Of a DNA stretch of 64,000 nucleotides, positions 1-12,600 are shown one piece after another. The stretch comes from Xanthostigma xanthostigma (lineage: Eukaryota > Arthropoda > Insecta > Raphidioptera > Raphidiidae), in NCBI GenBank assembly GCA_963575645.1, contig OY754466.1, positions 9,154,001 to 9,218,000 on the forward strand, read 5' to 3'. Within the stretch, counting starts at the first letter, position 1, and the number at the start of each line of letters is the position of its first letter. Both the position numbers and the translations under genes were made by a program. The notes under the pieces are model-generated. The model saw only the letters and a program-made list of their open reading frames with translations. It had not been told where the DNA came from and did not search any database.

Positions 1-211
1 AAATAATTTTCTTCAACAACAATTACATAAAAAGTGAAATACCTAAAATAAATTTTTGCGCTCAAGATAATAATACGATATTATTATTTTGTAATATAAA
101 TATAAAATAAAATATAGTTTCTTTTTAAATATCGTTGATTGAAATAATAATTTTGAAAACTGGAATTTTTTTCTACATGTATTTATTTTTTAATTAGAAA
201 GCAAATTGCAA

Positions 212-616
212 ATGTTTGATAACGATTTAAAAATGAAAGAAGAACCAAGTTTTAAAATTATCGACGAAAACAATGAAATAATGCGCCGTCAATTTAATAT
301 CAATTTGGATGATGCAAATTTGGCTGCACACGGATTCCACAGCCACCTCAATTCTTCCAGCTATGACTATTGTTCTTCTGTATCGTCGATTCCAAACGGC
401 AGTCGGGCAAAGCGAAAGCTCTTCGCCGATGATTCGCCGACGCAACAGAAGCAACAACAGTTGAGCATCGATAACGATCTTAAAGTCGACGACGAACACT
501 TATCGCTCATCAACATTGATAGTAAAATACCAATGAAACGTGATCTAGGCAACGGAATATCGCAAATCGCTATTAGAAAGAAATATAACGATACCCCCAC
601 AGGGTTAAATAACGAG
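212..616 (+). CDS. Forkhead gene, first visible coding exon
   Basis: Begins MFDNDLKMKEEPSFKI. It encodes 135 aa in phase 0, polar with a Gln run and a basic patch (SRAKRKLF) that could serve nuclear import. An in-frame stop lies at 191-193 but is separated by the acceptor-like TTAG at 194-197, so the true start may be further upstream. The donor is GAG|GTATTT. The open frame past 616 is intron. Confidence 0.7.
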
Positions 617-3600
617 GTATTTATTAATAAAGTTAAAATTAACATTATAAAAGAAAAATATTCTTCAGCGGTTGTCGGCGGGAATCGAATTCAGAAATTA
701 AAATTTTGTTTTTTAATCAACTTCCGTTCATTCGTTTGAAAAAAAATCGTTATTTTTTCGTACTTTGCCGGGGTTTTTTTCAGTGTATGTCGATTTATTT
801 AAGGTAGTACGAGCTACAAGGCAATTTTAAATAAAAAGCTTGATATTTTTTTTATATGAAGTTGGACTAAGTCTAAACCAATTCTGACAATTTTAGGGGG
901 TTTGCCCGATTATTTAAATATAAATGACTTCAAAAGTAGGCATATTTAATTGGCTTTATGGTAAAACGGTAGATGGATGATATGTTTTCATTGATTTCTC
1001 CAAAATTAGTCGGTGGAAATTAAAAAAAAAACTATTTAAATTAAATTGTTAGTAGAAGTTTGTTCCAAAATATGTATTGAAGGAGATTTATTTGGTTGCA
1101 GTTTGTATAGAGATAGCCTTTCTTATACATTAGTACAATATTATTTGCACAATTGACAGAACAATTTTATAAGAAAACTGTTTTATGATAATTTTAAATT
1201 TAAAAATTTGTCGAGATTCATAATAAATGATCATGTATATTAGAATTATTTTTACAATTTACCATCTTAACTTGCATTGAGGTATGTTATAGCTTTTATT
1301 ATTATCTATCTATAATGTTTACAATGTAAGTTAGAAATTATAATATATGTAACGAATATTATACATGTTCATAGGCCCTGATGATGAAAATATATTTTTC
1401 GAAACGTTGGCCACAAGCGATATACTGGTAAAGCTTATTTTCAATTGTTCCTCAACCAAATAAATCTCCTTCAATTTAAATTAAAGTTAAAACCTTAATA
1501 AATTGTTGAAAACAAAAAAAAAACCATTGTGCCCGACTAATTAAAAAGATATTTAATCTTTTTAATTAGTCGGGCACAACGGATTTTTTTTGTTTTCAAT
1601 AATGTATTAAGGTTTATTTAATTAAAAAGATTTTAAAGATTTTAATTAGTCGGGCAAAACGGGTTTTTTTTGTTTTCAATAATTTATTAAAGTTTTAACT
1701 TTAATTTGAATAGTTTTTTTTTAATTTCCACCTACTAGTTTTGGAGAAATCAATGAAAACATATCATCCATCTACCGAAATATAAGAAAAAAAATCAAGT
1801 CTTTTGTTTAAAGTTGCCTTGGTGCTCGTACTACCTTAAACGTTTTCGAGCTGTTATTTTTTGCTTTGAGTTGAAAAATTCTTTATAGCTACTTGCACTA
1901 ACGTCTGGTAATGAATTAATTAAAATTTAATCGTAGTTATTTATAAAATAATTTCAATTTCAAACATCGAAGATTTAAGCTCAAGTGAACCAGTCAAACG
2001 TTTTAATAAATATCGAAAAGGTTAAAAGTTGATGGAACTCAGAACATTTTAGGAGAGGAGCAGCCCTTATCTATAAAAACGAATATTTCAGCTTTTTTTC
2101 ACTAAACACCGTTACATGAGGCCCAAATTACATTTTGGTTTTTGACTCCAAACGACTGTAAGGGTGTATATCTTGTATACAAACAGGTAGTGCTCCTGAA
2201 CGGTAACTGGGACACATCGCACGGCATTCCCAACATTGTGGCCGAAATGCATAACGTATCGCTAGCAGAATTGCAGTGCGCGTGGGGCGGAGCACCCCAG
2301 CACCATCAGATGGTGTCGATCGCCGCGTCGATCGAGGCCGACGGCGGCGATTCGCTCGGCTCCGTCGCTTCAAAAGACGACACGAGCAGACACCACGTTT
2401 CCGTCGGCGGCGGCGGTTCCATCACTGTCGAAGGTCACAGTTCCGCTGACGGGGAACAGCAGGATCTGACCGACGACAATTTCTCGTGGCTTGTCAATTT
2501 TAAACTCGACGATCTCATACACGCTTCAACGCCGACCAGCACAACGTCATGTAAGTATTTCGTGTTTACTATTTCTAAAACAATTTCGAAGCATTATATA
2601 AATCCACAACGGCACATGTCTTGCAATCTGTAATTGATTAAAATCTCCTGCTCACGGAATGATCTAATATAGCTGATTAGAAATACAGCTATTATACAGC
2701 TGCAATTACTTTGTAAAGTAGCCAATTCAATTGGGTACTAGAGTCAAAAACTTTAGTTGAGTCAACCAATTCGTATTGTGTGGGGGAACTCATACACTTT
2801 GGTAGGTAGCTAATTCATATTATGTACTGGAGTCAAATGCTTTAGCAGTGACAACAGTTTTTCGCTAGGTGAAACAAATTGGCTGCTGGACATAGAAAAT
2901 TTTGCTGTGCCGAAATCCATTAGTAATATGGTCTGGCGTAGCTAAATTTTGGGCTGTGGGAACTAATTTTTGAAGTGAAAACTTCTTTAGCGGCGCTGTA
3001 CACTTTTTTTGTAATGGGTAAAAAATGTTAAACTCGCGTCAGGAAAAGTAAGAACTGGGTGAGACTCTCTAAGTGATAGTAATTGCCAGATACTTTTTAT
3101 ACAACGCTAGACATCTAGCGTTGAAATATCGTACATAAAAATGCAATCTATGATACAAACCATTTTATTTACAAAACTTCTTTAGCGGCGTTGTACACTT
3201 TTTTTGTAATGGGTAAAATATGTTAAACTCGCGTCAGGTTAGTAAGAACTGGTAGAGACTCTCTAAGTGATAGTAATTGCCAGATACTTTTTATACAACG
3301 TTAGACATCTAGCGTTGAAATATCGTACATAAAAATGCAATCTATGATACAAACCATTTTATTTACAAGTGTTGTCAATAAATAAACAATGCTTCTAAAT
3401 GCAAAAAATTAAGACGTTAATATTCAAGTTTTCACTTCCGCCGGCACTCCCAGAGTGCAGCCAGTCTTTTTTTTCCGTGTTTGATCAGATCAGACGTTAG
3501 ATCAGGTCGTCTGCGGAGTTGTCATTAGATAAGCTGATGTTCAAAGTCATTTGATTGGCCGATGTGATCGATTCCTGCCCGACTAAAAAGCCGGGACCGC

Positions 3601-6600
3601 ACATTGGGGCCAATGTTGGTGCCAAAAACGCTCGGCCAATGTGTGGATCGAGATTATAGCGTTGGTGCCAATGTTTGCTCCAACATTGGTCCAACGTTGG
3701 ACGTTGGCCGTCTTGTGTCAATTTTTTGACGAAACATCAAAGGGAATTTGTCCCAACGTTCGTGTATTCGGCCACACATTGGCGTGTAAAACGCCAACCA
3801 GTCTTCAGTATCTGATGATGCGAGTGACAAATTATAAATGATGTCATCAAAGGAGACATGGTCAAATGAACATGTATTACTGTTTTTGGAGCTTTATCAA
3901 GCAGAACCAGTTTTATGGAATCCAATAATTAAAGACCACAAAAATAGAAACGGACGTTTTTTTGGTTTTGTAGAAAAATAATATTATGATAAGCAGCGCT
4001 TAGCACAGCAACCGCACCCACAGCCACTTCTAGGTCCGACATGTTGATGTTGGCTCTGCTTGGAACTAACTGAGGTTGGCTCCAATAAATCCCAATGTGT
4101 GGACGCTTTTCAAAAATAATACCGCCAAATGCGCCAACGTTGGCGCCAACACTGGCCCCAATGTGCGGTCCCGGGGTAATAGTTTAGTTCACATGTTCCT
4201 TTTTGATAAATTCCAATCCTCCTTAATCGAAAATTATGATCATGGTGTCATTCGATTCGGAATGACATCTAGAAACTTTTTGAAAAAATTGAAGTGGGGG
4301 ATGAAAAAATTGCAAAAGTGATGAACATTTTAGTAAGAGAAAAAAGAAGGGTTTGGTTTTTTACAAATATTTCAAAAACTATTGCAGATATCTGAAATCA
4401 CAAAAAATATCTGAGATAGTAGTAAATTTCCTACAAAAAAGTCCAATCTGCAATTTTAATTTAGAAAAAAAAAATTTAGCACTATTTTTACCCCTATATT
4501 AAAATTAGAAATATTGGTGGTAGAGTCCCGGGAGACGTGACTTTTTTGTAGGAAATTTCCTGCTCTTTCATAATATTTTTGTGATTTCAGATGTCTCCAA
4601 TAGTTTTTGAGATATTCGCAAAAAAACAAACCCCTCTTTTTTCTTTTACCAAAATGTTTATAACGTTTGTAATTTTTTCGTTCCCCACTTCAATTTTTGT
4701 TTACAGTTTCTAGACGCCACTCCGAATCGACTGGCACCATGATCCTAATTTTCGCTGAAGGAGGACTGGAATTCATCAAAAAAAGGGACACGTGAACTAG
4801 ATTATAAATCATGCTAATGATTTGTTTTTTTTTTTAAGGTTATACCAACGACTGCCTGAAGACGACGACGTCGATTGCGACGTGCGGCATGTTGAACGAC
4901 GACGCCCAACACCATCCTGGCGCGTCGATGTCGTCGATCAACGGTGGAGGCGGTGCCGTCATAGCGTCGGCTATGAGAACAGCGGTGACAGTTTCGGCGC
5001 CCAAATATAGCCAGGTGTACATAGCCGAAACGGTGCCCAAACAATATTTCACCACCGCTCATCAGCAGCAAGTAAAACAAGTGAGTGCAGAACGCGTATA
5101 TTTCTTTTGTTTGTGATGAAATCAGTCACAGCATTTGAAAGAGAATTCTATATAGATATAACTGCAATCGGCACCTAATCATAATTTGAATATCTGATTT
5201 TTACCGTCGAGATCGTGGCCGTTTTTATGTGGCGTTTCCAATTAAGAAAGAACTCCGCACAAACCTTACGGGATTTGGTTCTCGGTTAAATTGTTCGAAA
5301 ATGGCATATATCTATTAATTAACTATATGAATCATTGCCTATCTACTCAATGTGCGGTGAGTGAATGCAACAAAGCGTATCGAAAATATATCTGCGTCTC
5401 TTTCTTCGATGTAATTCCCTGATTTCTCCGATGATAGGATTGATTGATGTGCTTGCATTCAATCTGAATAAAGTATCTCTGTTTCAAAAACTTTGTCTTT
5501 TTCTATGACGTCAACATGGGCGTACCCAGCTTTTGGCTCACGAGGGGGCAAATTAGAAATTTCTTAAGCCGGGTCCTCCGTGCTTGTTTTGCCCTCCTGC
5601 GGATACGCCAGTGCTTACGGCGTAAAAAAAGACAGAAGGATATGTTTGCACGCTAATAGTTCGATTGCGATTTTATTTCTATGCTCAGTATAGAATGAAA
5701 GTATATGGAAAATGGTTTTATTTTATAGTTTAAGAAAAAGTGTCTATGGGCGCATAGCCTATAAAATAGTAATGATTGGACAATATGAATCGGGATAACA
5801 CAATTTTAACAGTTGAAAACCAATAAAAAGCAGATCGCTTTCGACACTTTTACCATTCCAACCCACAAGTGGGGAATGGTAAGTTAGTTTAGGTCAAAAA
5901 TCACTTTTCAAAAAGTTTACAATATCTTTCCGTTTTGAGGTCCCCCGAATCCAAAAAACATATTTTTGAAAAATCTCTGTCCGTCTGTTAGTCTGCTAGT
6001 CTGTTTGTCTGTGAACACGATACAGGTCAAACGGATGAACGGATTGAAACCAAATTTTGGGAGGATGTTTGGTATGCAAATATGAAGAGCCCTATTGTTT
6101 TTGGGGAAAATCGGCGCATGCGCAGAAGAGATATATGCTAAAAAGGTGTTTTTTTATATAATAATGGTATACTTTTCTTAACGGATTATTATTATTTTTT
6201 CAAGAAAGTTTTGTTAAAAAAATTTTTTCCTAAACTTTATAGTTTCAGAAATATTTTGAAAATAAAAAAAATCAATCGCTCTTTTGTTTTATGGATCTGT
6301 CAAAAATAAACAGTTTGGCGTGCTTTGATTAATGTTTACATGACGTGGAACATATTATGTAGGTAACTATGGCAACGAATAGCAAATATATTGAATACTA
6401 GCGATTACCCGCGTCACCTCACACGATATCAAAAATTTTATTTTCTTTATTATAATCAAATGTCAACGTTTTTGAAGTTGGAATGGTCCCGTCGCCCAAT
6501 TGGCTGGAATTTTAAGATCAGAACGTCGAAAGTTGTGGGACTTGTAGACGTCATATATAAACAATGGTATCCCGACGATTTCTCAGATTTCAGGCCTAAC

Positions 6601-9600
6601 TGAATTATCTTTGTAATTACTCCAACAGCACGTGGACAAGATGGCGTCCGGCGTGGGTCGTCACAGTACCGGAGGATCGTCGGCCGGTATAGGACGGCCG
6701 TCGGGTGACACGGGCGGCAGGTACTCGGGCCCCAGGAAGCCGCCGTTCACCTACACCGAGCTGATCGAACACGCGCTCAGAGAAAAAGGCGAACTTACCG
6801 TGTCGGGCATTTATCAGTGGATATCGTAAGTTTATACAATAAATCTTCACTTTATTATTATTATAATATTATTTTTCAGAGGATAAATAGATCAATAAAG
6901 ATTTATGCTGTTAAGCTATATTTTTAATCGCAACGTTTCGTTTTATATATTAAAACTTCCTCAGGCTCTTAAAGAATAACTTAGCATTGGTAATACTATG
7001 TATTTCATTTATAATATTATTATAGACTGCAGTTGCTTACAAATACAGAGCCGGACTTAATATCAGCATGAAATTTTTAACCTTAAAATGATTTAATCAA
7101 TTTTTAAAATTGATTTTTTTCCGTGGTAGTTTTACATAATTTTGTGCACTTGAACTAAATTTTGCTGAAAGTCGAAATTTTCAACCGCCAACTTGTTATC
7201 GTTAAGTCTTGAAGTACTTGGGGTCTTGTAAAATATAGTACTGCCCTAAAAAGGCAAAGGGCAGTAAGGGACATTTGTTGAAAAATGACTTCATACTGAA
7301 ACCAACAACAGCAGTAAGTGCTGCAGCAATAATTTTATTGTCTTAAAAAATGTTTCCCCCGTGTTTTGGTTTCCATAATCTAAAATTCTGGACGGTCAGG
7401 ACATTTTTAGTAAATCTTGATTTACTCAAATTCACAAGTTGGTCACTTACTGCCTTTTGCCTTTATATACGGCAGAGTAGGAAAGCTATCAAACATTTTT
7501 TGGGTAGGTATTTGAGGCAGAGTGAAAAATTGCGTAGCATTTCTTTATTGTAATGTTTGAACACAAAATCGAAGACTTGACTGAAAGATAGTGGGGCCTA
7601 TTTTATTTGCAAAAAAAGTCCTTGAGGAATTTTGAAAGTTTAATACCTTCAAATTTAGTATTTAATAAAACTAAAAATAATTAAACCAGATAAATGTTTG
7701 CTAGGCTATTATACATGAAAGCGGGTAAGACGCTACGAGTAGCTTGAAATGCGAGAGAGAGAGCGTATATGAGCTGAGTTGAAGTGTGCTGCGATGCCGA
7801 CATACGCTCTCTGTCACACTTCTGTGGATAATTTCATTCCATTTACGAATTTGTAGGTTTTGATGGGGTTATTTTTAAAAAATATCGAGCTGGAGGCATG
7901 AGATAACATCTGTTTCAAATAAATAAAATTGTCGAGCAATTTTTTTCAGACTATATATTGACACAAATAAAATTATAAATCAATAAAACAAAATATGACG
8001 TTTCGATCTGGGCTTAGATCTTCTTCAGAAATATCTAAAAATATAAAAAAAATAATTAGTAAAATCTACTTATTTTATAATAGAACGCAGAAGTTATTTA
8101 TCGCAAAATTATGAAAAAATGTTCATAATTTTGCGATAATTTGTGTCAATATATAGTCTGAAAAAAATTAGTGGACAATCTTATTTATTTGAAGAGTTCT
8201 ATTCAGACGTTAATCAAAGATTTGAATTTTTATGTTTCGTTTGAAACTTTTCACTTTCGAGAATCTAATGATATTCTACGATTCATCTTTTTTAAATGAA
8301 AATGTTCCCTTAGATATCGCTTAATCAAACTATCATCAGTATATTATATCCTTTATTTTGATACGTTTGAAAGTGATAGACATTAGAACAAAGCATTTAT
8401 CTCTTTGACAGCCTCCTTAATATTTATAATATAATCATTTTCTAAAACTGTCAAAGAACAACAAAACTATTGAATAATCTGCATTGCCTACTATTTTTTG
8501 AAACCGTTTTCTAAAACCTAACCAAAAAAATTCCAATTTTATCAACGTCTAAATATCACAACAAAGGTACGTGAATAATAATTATATAATTTAAATTTAA
8601 TTTGAACATTTATTAATGTTAGAGGGTGAAAGACATTTATTCACCATAAATACGGTGTATTTAGAATGAATATACGTTTAATTTACATTTATTATGTATG
8701 GTTTTGTAGTAAAATAAAAAATGAATGTGAACGAGCTGTCTCTGACGGCACGTGTCGAACGAACTTACTCATATCCGATAATAACAGTTTTATAATTCGT
8801 CCGTTTTGTATCCACAATGTGTATTACGCGTTAACTTGCCTTAAAAAAAGGGGTGGAAAAAACAATACGTACATTGATCGAAGGTACACGCGTTTGAAAA
8901 TAAATAATTGAAAACAGTAATGGCGGCTATGACTGTGAACAGCTGATCTGTATTATCTAGGTTATGTTTTCTTATGCACAATTGACCTAGTATTAAGTTA
9001 TTAAAAAGAAAAAAAAATTGGTTGTCTGTAAAGTCGGTTTACGGACGATAGTTTTACGTGATAACGTATTCCGTAATACATAACCTAAATTTATATAATA
9101 ATTATAATAATTCGAATCTATGATATTGCATCTTTCGCTTCAAATTTAGGTAAATTTTATTTATTAAATTACTCGCCACCTATAAAAATATTTTTTTTTA
9201 TTAACTTTCTTTCTTTCGTATTTATTTAAGTCTCAAAGATTAGCTGTCATAATATTTTGAAAACAATTGTTTCATTATATAAAATTCCAAAACCTACTTA
9301 CAATATTTAAGTATTTTCATACGTCAAAAAATTGATTTTTATAATGATAAAATTTGTAAGAAAACGATTTTTTCGAGAGATGAGACTTAGCTAAAACGAT
9401 TTTTTGCCCCCCAAAATCCCTTTTCAATAAATTTCATCCAAATCGTTAGGGCCGTTTTCGAGAAAAGCACGCACAGGGTCAGGCGGAACGTTACGACCGT
9501 TACGAACGTTACGTTAGGAACGTTACACTTTTTCGTGCATGCAGCCGGTGTTTTATCAATTTATAAGATTGGTGATTCATCAATTTATAAGACGTTATCA

Positions 9601-12600
9601 CGTCAAAAATGAAAGACCAAAGGAAGACTGAATTTACTTACGACTTTTCAAGTTATTAGTCTCCTGCGCCAATGGAAACATACGTTTGACAACGTCTAAC
9701 TTCAGCAAATTGGCCAGGATTAGACCAGAAGTGAAACGCTGCCCCTTCTCTGACTTCAACCAGTAGTTGAGAGGAAAGAGTGGGAGAATCTGCTCTATCT
9801 GTCAAAGCGTCATGCGCAGTGCGTACTGTGTGTATACGTAGGATTTTCTCTAGCCACGGTAACAAATTCGACATAACCATTTCCTAATCCTGAAATAAAT
9901 AAATTTTAGAACTTAAGAAGTTTCACTTCTAACGCGCGCGAGTGCGGAGTGTCACGCATACTTTTTTTTATTGGTCTATGACTGTTACGAAGTGAGGATG
10001 ATGGAGAAGTTGAAAATACACGAGTCCACAAGCCCCAACAGATTGAAAATATAGGAGCTCTGCTGTATTCGGTGGGAATCTACTAAGTTGTAGAAAAATG
10101 AGGTGTTTTCTGCAAATCAGGCAAGAAAAAAAAAATGAATTTTGGATTGTGTATAGTAAAGATTGTAGTATTTTTCCTCTACTTATAGTCCTTCCAGAGA
10201 CAACTGAGGAGAACGTTACTCCTCCCTAACGTGTTTTTATCATGGACATGTCCATGGTTTTTATACGCTTTATATTAACTTCACTTGTAAGTTTGTATGT
10301 ATGTATGTTTGTAACTTTCATTTGGACTACAGCAAGTCGTTTATATAGCTGTATAATATGCCAGCAGAGTAAGTACACTGGCAGCCGTGCGGTCTAAGGC
10401 ACGGGTCTTCGCTCACGTCAACTCTCGGCATCACAGGTCGTAGGTTCTAATCCCGTCCACGCCGAAAAAAAAATTGTTTTTTTTCGGCAAATTTTTGACA
10501 ATAAATCGAATTAAAAAGTGGAAAATAAATATAGTTTAAAAAAAACTAAAAAACACGCTTTATATCAAACTAAAATGTGAAAAATAAATATAGTTTAAAA
10601 AAAAAACTAAAAAACACGTTTTATATCGAACTAAAAAGTAAAAAATATTTTTTTTAAAATAAGCTTAAAAAGCGTGGGGCGCTCGATGTACGAAAATGTG
10701 GAACAAAGCGCCCCACGCTAGTTAAGCTTATTTTAAAAAAAATATTTTTTACTTTTTAGTTCGATATAAAGCGTGTTTTTTAGTTTTTTTTAAACTATAT
10801 TTATTTTTAGAGAAACCCGACTGTATGATCAAAACATCTACACTGCGTGGTGGAGATGACGGGTCTAACGGTGGAAGAAACGTAGTTTTTAATTAATTTT
10901 AAAATGATCTTCATTTTTTTCCGTTAACTGTGCTTGTTTTAAGATCTTTGATCGCCTTTACTGAACACATATTCGATTGTGTCCAAAACAGTGTTTGTGA
11001 TTTGAAAGGAATACCCGCATTTTAAAATGCAGGAAAGTTCTGATTGTCAATGTTATTTGTGTAGTTTTTTTGTCATATTGCAGTTTAAAATAAAAATGCG
11101 GTAAACACTGAATCATATGAACATTCTGTAAAAATATGATTTTTTTTCTCATCCTCTGTATCGGGAGTTATGTCTAAAACGACGACACAACTGGCCCCGA
11201 TACGAATAATTTTCACCCAGTCTCATTCATGTACGTACTTTTTCGTTGAAGGAAGGTTTTTGGTTGAGTATCATAAATAAATAAGCTTTACCAATGTTAC
11301 GCTAGTGGCCAAAATTTATTTTCATCTTCAGGGCCTCAGGCTAGTCAAAAGGTGGTAAATTGTTAAAACAAAATACATAATCATATTATTATGAGTTAGA
11401 CATCAATTATTTTGGATATCGCACCGGATTAATTGTCATTATGGGTTTCTACAATTTTATTTGCAAAAAACCTTCCTTCATCGTAACATTCTATTGGATC
11501 AACACTACTTTATGCTGAAGTACTTTTTCGTGTTTTGTCACAAAAGACGTCCTTAGTACTAAATCCATGAATTCATTATTTTCAAAGATACGTTCGTTTA
11601 AACATTTATTAATTAAATGAAATCCTAGTTTTATGAGAATGTTTGAACGAACATACCTTTGAAAATAATGAATTCACAGATTTAGTACTAATGACCTTTT
11701 TTGTGGCAAATTTAATTGTCTACAAAATGCTGCTACCAAAAATTAAAAAAAGAAATGTTTTGTACCTATACTATAGCTATTTATGTTTGCGTAAAACGTC
11801 GCTTTTCCCATGTTAAATAAATGGGAAACAAACTCGGTTTGCGCCGTTCACTGCAGGTTTGATCTAGGAAGCTGAAATTTTGGGAGAATATTTTTTAGGT
11901 CCAATGCTAAATCAATAGTCAATGAGACCTAAAACAAAAGGATTAAAAAACATACCCTAATATCAGATATATTATTGTGCTGTAAAAATCTTTTATTTTA
12001 TGAGGGGTACATGAAAAAAATGTATAATGTGAATCTCGAGCTTAACGCTTTTATGGCTCGTGTGTCTGTTAAAACTCGCTGACTCTCGTTTTTCCATAAT
12101 GTCACAATTCGCACATTAAATACATAAAGTACAATACGCGCCACGAATCTAAAAGGCTCGGAAGCTAGATGCGAATGCGGGCTTGCGCTTGTACAGTCTG
12201 TTGAATAACTACAAACTCGCAACTCAACAAAACTAAAATAACAATAACAATTTGACAATAGCGTACTCGACTGTACTTTAAAGGAAGAAAACGACAAGTG
12301 ACAGGCAACGAGCGATCACGGCCAATCACCGACGAGCACACGTTCCGTGCAGGTAGCTGAGAGGTGGTGGGAGTCTGTGACTAGCTTCCGAACCTTTTAG
12401 ATCCGTGGCGCGTATTATACTATTATGAGCGTATATTCGAGTTAAAGAAATCATCAAGTTTATTGTCGTCCTCGCTGAATATTATTTGAATGCTGTGTTT
12501 GTACTCGTAAAATGTTGAATGAGACGAGGTGTTCGAAACGCACGTCTTGTGTATTATATGGACGTTCCACATGGCAGAGAACGGGGATCGAACCCCCGAC

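Noticed and set aside
206..739. Whole open frame taken as one coding exon from 206
   Set aside because: 206 is TTG, the first ATG is at 212, and the donor GAG|GTATTT at 616 fits the phase-0 acceptor at 2187. The tail beyond 616 is AT-rich intron.
6391..6603. 70-aa frame just before forkhead exon 4
   Set aside because: Its first half is the dispersed repeat also present at 50579-51170, and it ends in a stop before the acceptor of exon 4.
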